DNA from: Halothiobacillaceae bacterium
GTDB taxonomy: Bacteria > Pseudomonadota > Gammaproteobacteria > Halothiobacillales > Halothiobacillaceae
DNA: 5,267 bases
Assembly: GCA_011380105.1 (NCBI GenBank)
Contig: DRZW01000215.1
Coordinates: 1 to 5,267, forward strand
Direction: 5' to 3'
A program made the position numbers and the translations under genes. Of the stretch, positions 1 through 5,267 are shown in pieces; positions within the stretch are counted from its first letter, which is position 1; every line of letters starts with the position of its first letter. The notes under the pieces are model-generated. The model had not been told where the DNA came from, did no database searches, and saw only the letters and a program-made list of their open reading frames with translations.

Positions 1-1
1 A

Positions 2-2206
2 TTTGAGCGTCAATCTATCGGCAGCTTCACCGAAAAAGCGTATTTAAACTATGCAATGTACGTCATTCTTGACCGGGCGCTGCCACACGTCGCCGATGGT
101 TTAAAGCCGGTTCAGCGGCGTATTGTCTACGCTATGAGTGAACTTGGGTTATCAGCTGCTGCCAAGCATAAGAAATCAGCCCGGACAGTAGGGGATGTGC
201 TGGGTAAATATCATCCCCATGGGGACTCGGCTTGTTATGAGGCGATGGTATTGATGGCGCAGCCTTTCTCATACCGTTACCCCCTAATTGACGGGCAGGG
301 TAATTTCGGCTCAGCGGATGATCCTAAATCGTTTGCGGCCATGCGGTATACCGAATCGCGCCTGACCCACTATGCCCAAAATCTGCTCAAAGAGGCCGAT
401 CAGGGCACGGTAGATTGGGTGGATAACTTCGATGGCAGCCTGAAAGAACCCGAACGCCTACCAGCCCGGTTGCCTAATATTTTGCTCAATGGCGGCAGCG
501 GCATTGCCGTTGGTCTATCAACCGACATACCGCCGCATAATCTCAGAGAAGTGGTTGATGCCTGCGTCGCGCTACTCGATGATCCTGATATTGAGTTATC
601 CGAGCTTTGTCGCATTATTCCCGGCCCGGATTTTCCTACTGAAGCGGAAATTATTACCCCGCGAGCGGATTTGCATCAGCTTTATGCTACCGGCACCGGT
701 ACTGTGCGCCAACGAGCACGGTATAAACTACAAGACGGTCAGATTATCGTCGATGCACTGCCATTTCAGGCCTCGGGCAGCAAGGTTTTAGAGCAGATTG
801 CCGCTCAGATGCAGGCTAAGAAATTACCCCTATTAAGTGATTTACGCGATGAGTCCGACCACGAACATCCCATCCGCTTAGTCTTGGTGCCGCGCAGTCG
901 ACAAGTGGACACCGATGCGCTCATGGCGCACCTATTTGCCACCACCGATCTGGAAAAAAGCTATCGTGTGCACATGAACGTGATCAATCTCGATGGCCGC
1001 CCGGAGGTGCAGAACCTAAAACGGATGCTGCAACAATGGCTGGATTACCGACGCGAAACCATCACCCGCCGTCTGCGCTGGCGTCTGGATAAAATCGAGC
1101 GGCGCCTAGAGGTGCTGGCGGGTTTCTTATTGGCATTTTTAAACATCGATGAAGTCATTGCCATTATCCGTGATGCCGATGACCCAAAAGCGGACTTGAT
1201 TGCTCAATTTGGTTTAAGCGAGCGTCAAGCCGAGGCTATTTTAGAGATTCGATTGCGCCAGTTAGCGCGTCTGGAAAAGATTGCCGTTGAGCGCGAACAA
1301 GCCGAGCTAAGCGCAGAACGTGATGAAATCACCCAACTACTGGCTGATGAAACCGCCTTTAAGGCACAGATGCGCGCTGAATTACGAGAGGATGCCGAAA
1401 AGTACGGCGATGCGCGCCGCTCACCCTTGGTGGAGCGAGGTCAGGCCCAGGTGCTAGACCAAAGCCGATTAGTGCCTAGTGAGTCGGTCACAGTGGTGCT
1501 CAGCCAAAATGGCTGGATAAGGGCGGCGAAAGGGCATGAGGTCGATCCGCAGGGGCTATCTTATAAAGCACAGGATGGATATCAATCACATGTGCGTTGC
1601 AAAAGCACCGATGCCCTGATTGTCTTTGACCAAAATGGCCGGGCTTATACACTGCGTGCGCATGATTTACCATCTGCACGCGGGCAGGGCGAGCCGGTAA
1701 CCAAGTGGGTAAATGCCCCTTCCGGCAGCCGTTTTATTGCCCTTGTCGCCGGCTCTGAACAACAACGGGTTTTATTAGCATCCAATGCAGGCTTTGGGTT
1801 TATAACCCAGATCGGCGCATTGACCGCCCGGCAAAAATCCGGCAAAGCCGTAGTCTCCTTGGCGAATGATGCGGCGCTGCTTAACCCCTTGCCACTTGAT
1901 TCTAAACATAGCCGTATTGCGGTGATTGACTCTGCCGGGCACCTATTGGTGATAGATCTTGCCGAATTACCCTTGCTCAATAAGGGGCGTGGTAATAAGC
2001 TTATGGGCATTAGAGGCCATGAGCACATTGCCCATCTTGTACCCCTATGTGACAACGATACGTTGCAGATTGGTGCGGGCAAGCGCTCGATGACAATCAA
2101 ACACAGTGACCTGACAGATTTTGTTGGCAAACGCGGCGCCCGCGGGCGACTATTGCCGCGAGGTTTGCGGCGCGTTGATAGCGCCCAAGTTTTAACAACT
2201 GACTAG
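2..2206 (+). CDS. parC: DNA topoisomerase IV subunit A (ParC), 5'-truncated by window edge
   Basis: ParC is the DNA-cleaving subunit of topoisomerase IV (ParC2ParE2), which decatenates daughter chromosomes and relaxes supercoils. The frame is open from base 2 and gives 734 residues here, against 752 in E. coli. Conserved residues ([14 protein letters not shown]) lie before the first ATG at 56, so that ATG is internal and the true start is just left of the window, probably only 4-15 codons away. Numbering from base 2, the fluoroquinolone-determining stretch [10 protein letters not shown] carries Ser76 and Glu80 (E. coli Ser80 and Glu84), the susceptible-type residues. The catalytic tyrosine is Tyr116 in AAMRYTES (codon 347-349). 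[14 protein letters not shown] marks the DNA-bending region. A long charged helical stretch near residues 355-480 fits the coiled-coil gate, and the C-terminal beta-pinwheel begins near residue 490 ([20 protein letters not shown]). GyrA is the paralogue to exclude; the sequence is ParC-like throughout, including the PRGLRRVD ending. No frameshift seen. Confidence 0.98.
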   Translation, partial: FERQSIGSFTEKAYLNYAMYVILDRALPHVADGLKPVQRRIVYAMSELGLSAAAKHKKSARTVGDVLGKYHPHGDSACYEAMVLMAQPFSYRYPLIDGQGNFGSADDPKSFAAMRYTESRLTHYAQNLLKEADQGTVDWVDNFDGSLKEPERLPARLPNILLNGGSGIAVGLSTDIPPHNLREVVDACVALLDDPDIELSELCRIIPGPDFPTEAEIITPRADLHQLYATGTGTVRQRARYKLQDGQIIVDALPFQASGSKVLEQIAAQMQAKKLPLLSDLRDESDHEHPIRLVLVPRSRQVDTDALMAHLFATTDLEKSYRVHMNVINLDGRPEVQNLKRMLQQWLDYRRETITRRLRWRLDKIERRLEVLAGFLLAFLNIDEVIAIIRDADDPKADLIAQFGLSERQAEAILEIRLRQLARLEKIAVEREQAELSAERDEITQLLADETAFKAQMRAELREDAEKYGDARRSPLVERGQAQVLDQSRLVPSESVTVVLSQNGWIRAAKGHEVDPQGLSYKAQDGYQSHVRCKSTDALIVFDQNGRAYTLRAHDLPSARGQGEPVTKWVNAPSGSRFIALVAGSEQQRVLLASNAGFGFITQIGALTARQKSGKAVVSLANDAALLNPLPLDSKHSRIAVIDSAGHLLVIDLAELPLLNKGRGNKLMGIRGHEHIAHLVPLCDNDTLQIGAGKRSMTIKHSDLTDFVGKRGARGRLLPRGLRRVDSAQVLTTD

Positions 2207-2218
2207 GAACCAGCAGGC

Positions 2219-2248
2219 TTAAACTTGGTCGTAGAATGCGTTTATAAT
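2219..2248 (+). promoter_or_regulatory. Candidate sigma-70 promoter upstream of htpX
   Basis: A perfect TATAAT lies at 2243-2248. The best -35 match at a normal distance is TTAAAC (2219-2224), only three of six consensus bases with an 18-base spacer. A closer TTGGTC (2225-2230) is only 12 bases away, too short. The -10 sits in the loop of an ATGCG/CGCAT inverted repeat (2236-2240 and 2249-2253). It could provide basal transcription of htpX between heat shocks. The -10 is convincing as a string, the -35 is weak. Confidence 0.35.
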
Positions 2249-2270
2249 CGCATCGAGGCGCTACAATGAT

Positions 2271-2298
2271 CTTGAAATCAATTAAGTTGACCCCACAC
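2271..2298 (+). promoter_or_regulatory. Predicted sigma-32 (RpoH) heat-shock promoter of htpX
   Basis: CTTGAAA at 2271-2277 matches the RpoH -35 element exactly. CCCCACAC at 2291-2298 matches the RpoH -10 (CCCCATNT) at its first five bases. The gap between CTTGAA and CCCC is 14 bases, within the normal range. Transcription would begin near 2303-2307, giving a leader of about 60 bases before the htpX start. E. coli htpX is known to belong to the heat-shock regulon, so position and function agree. Deduced from the sequence only. Confidence 0.7.
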
Positions 2299-2318
2299 AT
2301 ATTTCAAAATTTGGGTCA
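2288..2318. repeat. Inverted repeat TGACCC...GGGTCA over the htpX promoter
   Basis: TGACCC (2288-2293) and GGGTCA (2313-2318) form a perfect six-base dyad separated by 19 bases. The left arm overlaps the CCCC of the predicted sigma-32 -10 and the right arm falls in the leader. It could be an operator whose occupant blocks polymerase, or chance. No known regulator site is recognised; it is not a CpxR-type GTAAA repeat. Confidence 0.3.
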
Positions 2319-2364
2319 GCACAAAACCGAGCAACTTTTTAATCAGCTTTGAGGTAGATCAGTC

Positions 2365-3279
2365 ATGAAGCGAATTGGGCTTTTTTTGATAACCAACTTG
2401 GCGGTGATCGTCGTTTTGATGATCGCATGGTTTATTTTGTCGAGTCTCTTCGGCCTTGATTCCACCGTTGATTACCAAGGCGGCGGTATCAATTACACCA
2501 GCTTGGCTGTATTTGCGGCTTTGTTTGGGTTTGGTGGCTCGTTCATCTCGCTGGCGATGTCCAAATGGATTGCCAAGCGCAGCACCGGTGCTCGAGTTAT
2601 TGAGAATCCTAGCTCCGAGGGTGAGCGCTGGCTTTTAGAGACTGTCAAGCGTCAGGCCGAACAGGCTGGCATCGCTATGCCGGAGGTGGCAATCTACGAT
2701 GCGCCCGAGATCAATGCATTCGCAACTGGGATGACAAAAAACAATGCGCTGGTCGCCGTCTCCACCGGTCTTTTGGCTAACATGACCCGCAATGAGGCCG
2801 AAGCAGTGCTTGGTCACGAGGTCGGGCACATTGCCAACGGCGATATGGTCACCCTGTCTCTGATTCAGGGCGTGGTGAATACCTTTGTGATTTTCTTTGC
2901 CCGAATCGTCGGCTACCTTGTCGACAAAGTGATTCTGAAAAACGAAGAGGGGCCCGGCATTGGTTATTTTGTGACCACGATTGTTGCAGAAATCGTATTC
3001 GGTATTTTGGCGAGCATAATTACCATGTATTTCTCGCGAGTTCGGGAGTTTCACGCCGATGAAGCCGGGGCGCGTTTATCGAGTCGCGAGAACATGATTG
3101 CCGCCTTGGAGCGCCTGAAAATGAATCATGGTGAATCGAGCCTGCCCGCGCAGATGCAAGCGTTTGGTATTTCAGGTGAGAAAAGTCGCTTTGGCGATTT
3201 ATTCCGCTCCCATCCGCCTCTGGATGAACGGATTGAAGCACTGCGTACAGGCCGCGTATCACCGCAGGCTGCTTTTTAA
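2365..3279 (+). CDS. htpX: Membrane zinc metalloprotease HtpX (M48 family)
   Basis: HtpX is an inner-membrane zinc endopeptidase with its active site facing the cytoplasm. It degrades misfolded membrane proteins alongside FtsH and is induced by heat and envelope stress. The product has 304 residues (E. coli: 293). Membrane segments are visible near residues 5-28, 46-66, 165-187 and 199-222. The zinc site is HEVGH (His151, Glu152, His155; codons 2815-2829), with Glu228 in REFHADEAG as the third ligand. Conserved HtpX stretches include [18 protein letters not shown] and [14 protein letters not shown] near the C-terminus. The start is set by GAGG at 2351-2354, ten bases before ATG, and by the family-typical opening [14 protein letters not shown]. 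The gene lies 158 bases after parC on the same strand, with a heat-shock promoter of its own and a terminator behind it, so it is probably transcribed alone. All key residues are present and no damage is seen. Confidence 0.98.
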   Translation: MKRIGLFLITNLAVIVVLMIAWFILSSLFGLDSTVDYQGGGINYTSLAVFAALFGFGGSFISLAMSKWIAKRSTGARVIENPSSEGERWLLETVKRQAEQAGIAMPEVAIYDAPEINAFATGMTKNNALVAVSTGLLANMTRNEAEAVLGHEVGHIANGDMVTLSLIQGVVNTFVIFFARIVGYLVDKVILKNEEGPGIGYFVTTIVAEIVFGILASIITMYFSRVREFHADEAGARLSSRENMIAALERLKMNHGESSLPAQMQAFGISGEKSRFGDLFRSHPPLDERIEALRTGRVSPQAAF

Positions 3280-3290
3280 GATTGCTTCCC

Positions 3291-3349
3291 TGGGTCAAGT
3301 GTCAAGTCGGTTGACTTAAACCCACTATAACACTTGGCCCAACTTTTTT
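3291..3349 (+). terminator. Intrinsic terminator of htpX
   Basis: Arms 3291-3302 and 3330-3341 pair over 12 base pairs with one G-U wobble, followed after one C by six T residues (3344-3349). The 27-base loop contains a second hairpin, AAGTC (3304-3308) with GACTT (3313-3317) around GGTT. The hairpin starts 11 bases after the htpX stop. The G-plus-C-containing stem and the T-run make a good Rho-independent terminator despite the large outer loop. Confidence 0.8.
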
Positions 3350-3364
3350 CTGTCAACTCCCGAC

Positions 3365-3386
3365 AAATTCCCCCCAAAAATTCCCC
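3365..3386. repeat. Short direct repeat AAATTCCCC x2
   Basis: The nine-base string AAATTCCCC occurs at 3365-3373 and again at 3378-3386, a period of 13 bases. Only two copies are present, so nothing supports an iteron array. It lies between the htpX terminator and a pair of hairpins. Confidence 0.4.
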
Positions 3387-3389
3387 TGA

Positions 3390-3431
3390 GCAACACGAAC
3401 GAGGTGTTGCACGACTCGGCGCCTCGCCGAG
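3390..3431. repeat. Pair of adjacent perfect hairpins
   Basis: The first hairpin pairs GCAACAC (3390-3396) with GTGTTGC (3404-3410) around seven bases. The second pairs CTCGGCG (3415-3421) with CGCCGAG (3425-3431) around CCT. Both have seven perfect base pairs and are separated by four bases. GAGCAA occurs at 3388-3393 and again at 3429-3434, bracketing the structure. There is no T-run behind, so a terminator is unlikely. It could be the end of a mobile element or a structured RNA; the identity is unknown. Confidence 0.5.
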
Positions 3432-3513
3432 CAATCTAGAACGTTTCTGCAGCGTTTTTCTTGTCTGGCTGGAAAAAGCCTTGGCCGCCGAGCTGGATAT
3501 TTCCTGCAGCTGA

Positions 3514-3834
3514 CAGTCCACCGGTGACATTAGCGAAATCATTGAACCTCAGGGCGGAAGCACTGAAAGCAGCGTACCAAGGCCTGTCGGACGCCAGGAT
3601 CTGCTCTACTTTCTGGCTCTGATGGTGGCTACCGGCTTTTTCAGCCTCTTCGGCTGCCTCGTGTACGACATGATGCGGCGCAGAGAGCAAACTGATGACT
3701 CCGTCCACAGTATTTGTGAGTTACAGCTCTTTGAAAATTCTCAGCTTCTAAGTCAGATCCCCACCAAAGGCGAGGGCGGCAAAGCCGCTCCCACGCCATC
3801 GCCAACTTCCGCTAAACAAAAAAATCTCTATTGA
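3514..3834 (+). pseudogene. Unrecognised open frame with one membrane-type segment, possibly a gene tail
   Basis: The frame is open from just after a TGA (3511-3513) to a TGA at 3832-3834. An ATG at 3622 would give 70 residues, but protein-like sequence with plausible codon use extends upstream of it, and the same frame continues before the TGA with WLEKALAAELD. Around 3598-3670 it encodes a hydrophobic stretch (LLYFLALMVATGFFSLFG) followed by basic YDMMRRREQ, the pattern of a single-span inner-membrane protein. There is no ribosome binding site at a fitting start. After about 3710 the composition changes and the frame runs through the REP-like hairpin, so the last 40 residues are unlikely to be original. 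It may be a truncated gene remnant. The family is not recognised, and a competing antisense frame exists at 3436-3708. Low confidence. Confidence 0.3.
3774..3794 (-). repeat. REP-like hairpin, single copy
   Basis: On the minus strand this reads GTGGGAGCGGCTTTGCCGCCC. It folds as a seven-pair stem (3774-3780 with 3784-3790, one G-U) around AAA on the plus strand. The string closely resembles the GTGGGAGCGG-type repetitive extragenic palindromes abundant in Pseudomonas and relatives. Only one copy is in the window, and no RAYT transposase is seen, so the assignment rests on resemblance alone. Confidence 0.3.
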
Positions 3835-3854
3835 ATTTCCAGTGGGTTGAGCAT

Positions 3855-4260
3855 GGGCATGCGGATTGACTGTCTGGAAGTAGAGTTTGCCTGCCAGCGG
3901 GAAGATCACCGTTCTGGCGGTGCTCAGCCCGTCGGGTTAGATCGACTGCCCGCGAGGCCTGAGCGATGACGTGGAACTTGTCGAAGGTGATCCGTGCATT
4001 GTACAGATGGTCCCCGAAGCCCTTGATGAAGGCCTTGAACATATCGATACTGGCCCGACGGCCGCTGCATCCTACCCTTCGGTCACGGAGATCACGGCCC
4101 GCTGTTCGGTGTCGGCGGCGAGCATCAGATAATCATGGCCGCGTGCTCTAGAAGTCTCGTCGATAGTCAGATGGCGGATCTCGGAAAGGTCACGCTATGC
4201 CACCGCGAGGTCGACGCAGCGCTCGCAGATCGAAAGACTCGGTGAACCGACAGTTCGGTT
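3855..4260 (-). pseudogene. ISL3-family transposase remnant (degraded)
   Basis: Read on the minus strand from 4260 to about 3855. The first part, in one frame, gives RDLSEIRHLTIDETSRA, then GHDYLMLAADTEQRAV and ISVTEG, the ISL3 signature around the first catalytic Asp (codon 4159-4161). A second frame, from about 4057, gives SIDMFKAFIKGFGDHL and ITFDKFHVIAQASRAVDLTR, including the second catalytic Asp (codon 4043-4045). TAG stops interrupt it at 4195-4197 and 4072-4074. The residues normally found between the two blocks are shortened and the frame shifts there, showing an internal deletion. The N-terminal zinc-finger region and the C-terminal part with the catalytic Glu are missing. Similarity fades after AEHRQ (about 3914), with a weak continuation to about 3855. 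It cannot encode an active transposase. Family assignment is by recognised motifs. Confidence 0.75.
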
Positions 4261-4279
4261 ACCCGGGGCCACGCCCCGG
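4245..4279. repeat. Two back-to-back palindromes at the transposase junction
   Basis: AACCGA/TCGGTT (4245-4250 and 4255-4260, loop CAGT) is followed two bases later by CCGGGGC/GCCCCGG (4263-4269 and 4273-4279, loop CAC). Both stems are perfect. They lie where the ISL3-like reading gives way to the other transposase fragment, so they may mark an element end or the recombination point. Confidence 0.5.
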
Positions 4280-4283
4280 AAGA

Positions 4284-4439
4284 GCATTTGTTGGCCCGAT
4301 GATCCTGCATTTGGGCAAAACTATCCCGGATGGCGGCGAACATGCTATTGGCGTTGAACAGTTGGCGTACGGCGGGTTTAGGTTTCCTAGTTAGGGATTT
4401 AACGGCTTCAATGAGTTACTTTTTGCGGCGTTTAATCAT
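4284..4439 (-). pseudogene. N-terminal fragment of a second DDE-type transposase
   Basis: On the minus strand an ATG (4437-4439) has AGGAAA (plus-strand 4445-4450) five bases before it. Translation starts MIKRRKK and meets TAA at 4416-4418. It then continues in frame with LIEAVKSLTRKPKPAVRQLF, NANSMFAAIRDSFAQMQDHR and ANKCS before similarity ends near 4284. The segment ending in 'FAxIxDxR/HRAN' resembles the start of transposases usually annotated as IS4-like or ISNCY DDE proteins; the exact family is uncertain. About 45 codons remain out of an expected several hundred, so this is a truncated relic with an early stop. It lies immediately upstream of the ISL3-like remnant in the same direction, which can make the two look like one gene. 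Confidence 0.5.
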
Positions 4440-4440
4440 G

Positions 4441-4483
4441 GCGGTTTCCTATGTAAGCGTTTGAAATAAAATAGAAAAACCGC
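4441..4483 (-). promoter_or_regulatory. Inverted repeat enclosing the transposase ribosome binding site
   Basis: GCGGTTT (4441-4447) and AAACCGC (4477-4483) are perfect inverted repeats 29 bases apart. On the minus-strand transcript the second arm overlaps the AGGAAA ribosome binding site and ends two bases before the ATG of the transposase fragment. If folded it would hide the translation start, a known way for insertion sequences to prevent expression from outside transcripts. It could also be a remnant of terminal repeats. Confidence 0.35.
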
Positions 4484-4809
4484 TAACCGATTTCGCAGAC
4501 CATGACAAGCTAAAAAATCGCCTCGGCGTAAATTTATTTTATTGAAATATTGACATTATCTTGGCATCTAAACCTGTCATTTTGGGCTGAGTGTTTGCAA
4601 AACGGAGATTTCAAAAACTACGACCATTTAGAAGGTTGCGTGGAAGCCCGGAATTGCTGAAATAGAAAAGAGTTTTTTCCGACATTGAGTGACAAATAAG
4701 AATTACCGAAGCTCAGGGGCAAACCCGCGTGCTTGAATCAGAGTCCGGTGAGCAGATCTCAATCTAGGATATGCTTGCTAGGATCAAGGAAAGCAAGGAA
4801 AAACCGGAT
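4484..4809. other. AT-rich stretch without a convincing gene
   Basis: No open frame with start signals is seen on either strand. TTGACA occurs at 4550-4555 but no matching -10 follows at 15-19 bases. TGACA (4551-4555) and TGTCA (4575-4579) form a small inverted repeat. From about 4663 the plus-strand frame of the small protein below is readable but broken by TGA (4690-4692) and TAG (4765-4767), encoding QIRITEAQGQTRVLES and then SGEQISI. This may be the remains of a longer gene. Confidence 0.4.
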
Positions 4810-4923
4810 ATGAGCCTTCTGCGACTAGCTAAAGTCCATTCGATAAAGAATAATGTCAAATGGTGGGTTTTCGTTGTGGCAATCTTTTTGATTGCTGGTT
4901 CAGAGGCAATAACAGCGCTATGA
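4810..4923 (+). CDS. Possible small single-span membrane protein, 37 aa
   Basis: ATG at 4810 is preceded by AAGGA (4795-4799) with ten bases between, a workable ribosome binding site. A second in-frame ATG at 4771 would add 13 residues, but its AGGA is only one base away. The product has a basic N-terminus (RLAKVHSIKNNVK, residues 5-17) and a hydrophobic segment, WWVFVVAIFLIAGSEAITAL, near residues 18-37, so it would insert in the inner membrane with its N-terminus inside. No family is recognised. The TGA at 4921-4923 is directly followed by a TAACAAA string that opens an attC-like site, the usual layout of an integron cassette. Alternatively it is the surviving 3' end of a decayed gene, since upstream sequence in this frame is broken by stops. 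Expression is unproven. Confidence 0.35.
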   Translation: MSLLRLAKVHSIKNNVKWWVFVVAIFLIAGSEAITAL

Positions 4924-4998
4924 TAACAAAACGTTCAAGTTCGTTTCGGCCTTCGGCCTCCACTGGATGTGCTAAAACTCGCCGCTTAGCTTAATAAT
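4924..4998 (+). repeat. Decayed integron attC-like site
   Basis: Starting directly after the small gene's stop codon, TAACAAAACGTTCAAG matches the usual left half (R''-L'') of attC sites. The centre has a GGCC-TTC-GGCC hairpin (4948-4951 with 4955-4958) like a variable terminal structure. The right half GCTAAAACTC...GCCGCTTAGC (4971-4990) resembles the L' side. As in attC, TTCAAG on the left sits opposite CTTAG on the right with one unpaired base. The expected R' core GTTRRRY is absent, replaced by TTAATAATC (4991-4999), so recombination by an integron integrase would be lost. Overall length, about 75 bases, is normal. It is a single copy, and no integrase or second attC is in the window. Confidence 0.4.
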
Positions 4999-5048
4999 CT
5001 TCGGGTGTGAAGAGAACTTATTGCCATTCGGGACAAAATGGAAATTAT

Positions 5049-5267
5049 ATGATTGATCCGGCAAGCCAGGCCCAACTCAAGGGTGCCATCGAGGATTGCA
5101 TCAGGACCGACCAAGGGGTGCTGGATGCCCTGCGGGAAGAGATCCGCCCTCTGAAGAGCGCCACACGCCGCATTCAGCCGCGCGCCACGACCTCGATCTC
5201 TTTGGTCGGCACCGATGGCGGCAACAACCAGCTCCAGTTCGATCCCTTCCTGATTCAGCTGATCCGG
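5049..5267 (+). CDS. NurA-like nuclease, N-terminal 73 residues (runs off right edge)
   Basis: NurA nucleases resect DNA ends as partners of the HerA hexameric ATPase; bacterial pairs are often found in defence or DNA-repair islands. The ATG at 5049 has a weak GGA six bases before it. A GTG at 5007 is in frame with no stop between, but MIDPASQAQL reads as a natural start. Residues 8-35 look helical and charged (QLKGAIEDCIRTDQGVLDAL). Residues 50-61, ISLVGTDGGNNQ, match the opening strand of the NurA domain, where Asp56 would be the first metal-binding acidic residue. LQFDPFLIQLIR follows. The remaining acidic residues and the partner gene lie outside the window. Base composition is clearly higher in G+C than the preceding 500 bases, suggesting a gene under selection rather than debris. 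Assignment is from short motif resemblance only. Confidence 0.55.
   Translation, partial: MIDPASQAQLKGAIEDCIRTDQGVLDALREEIRPLKSATRRIQPRATTSISLVGTDGGNNQLQFDPFLIQLIR

Noticed and set aside
56..58. ATG as the start of ParC
   Set aside because: Conserved ParC residues ([10 protein letters not shown]) are encoded in frame before it, so the real start is left of the window.
1645..2130. 161-codon minus-strand open frame within parC
   Set aside because: It is antisense to a strongly conserved domain of parC, has no recognisable domain and no start signals; a shadow of the real gene. The same applies to the minus-strand frames at 400-615 and 2635-3298.
3467..3646. GGCTGGAAAAAGCC (3467-3480) and GGCTTTTTCAGCC (3634-3646) as inverted ends of a small element
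   Set aside because: The match needs a one-base gap, each copy is itself partly palindromic, and no other element features support it; probably chance.
3436..3708. 90-codon minus-strand frame
   Set aside because: It starts only with GTG, shows no ribosome binding site or known motif, and overlaps the plus-strand frame with a membrane segment. It cannot be excluded entirely, but neither frame is proven.
3966..4394. Plus-strand frames at 3966-4151 and 4197-4394
   Set aside because: They are antisense to the recognisable transposase remnants and have no family resemblance.
4519..4550. CGCC-TC-GGCG followed by T-rich sequence as a terminator
   Set aside because: The stem has only four pairs with a two-base loop and the tract is interrupted; there is no gene ending just before it.
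4550..4580. TTGACA as the -35 of a promoter
   Set aside because: No acceptable -10 hexamer is found 15-19 bases downstream.
1..5267. CRISPR array, tRNA or rRNA genes
   Set aside because: No regularly spaced repeats of suitable length and no tRNA-like or rRNA-like segments were seen on either strand.

Overview
The window reads as a gammaproteobacterial chromosome segment: two conserved core genes on the left, followed by a decayed accessory stretch that ends in the first part of a probable DNA-processing/defence gene. Assignment to Gammaproteobacteria rests on ParC and HtpX, which follow the E. coli/Pseudomonas forms closely in motifs, length and order of domains. The exact genus cannot be read from the sequence.

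Region 1 (1-2206) is parC, topoisomerase IV subunit A, entering from the left edge without its first few codons. Region 2 (2207-2364) is the intergenic control region of the next gene. It holds a perfect TATAAT hexamer inside a small inverted repeat and, closer to the gene, a good match to a sigma-32 (RpoH) heat-shock promoter. Region 3 (2365-3349) is htpX, the M48 membrane metalloprotease of envelope quality control, closed by a strong intrinsic terminator. Core gene content appears to stop here.

Region 4 (about 3350-4440) has no intact gene. It contains two neat hairpins, an unrecognised open frame with one membrane-type segment, a REP-like hairpin, and, on the minus strand, a mosaic of two transposase remnants. 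One is an ISL3-type fragment with two in-frame stops, an internal deletion and a frameshift. Directly upstream of it lies the N-terminal start of a different DDE-type transposase, with its own ribosome binding site and an early stop.

Region 5 (4441-5048) is AT-richer and mostly non-coding. It holds a possible 37-residue single-span membrane protein. Starting one base after its stop codon is a sequence resembling a decayed integron attC recombination site. Region 6 (5049-5267) is the start of a gene running off the right edge. Its first 73 residues resemble bacterial NurA-type nucleases, which are usually encoded beside a HerA-like ATPase in DNA-end-processing or antiphage loci. The likeliest place for a substantial system is therefore just beyond the right edge. 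The window itself shows only its entry gene and the mobile-element debris next to it.
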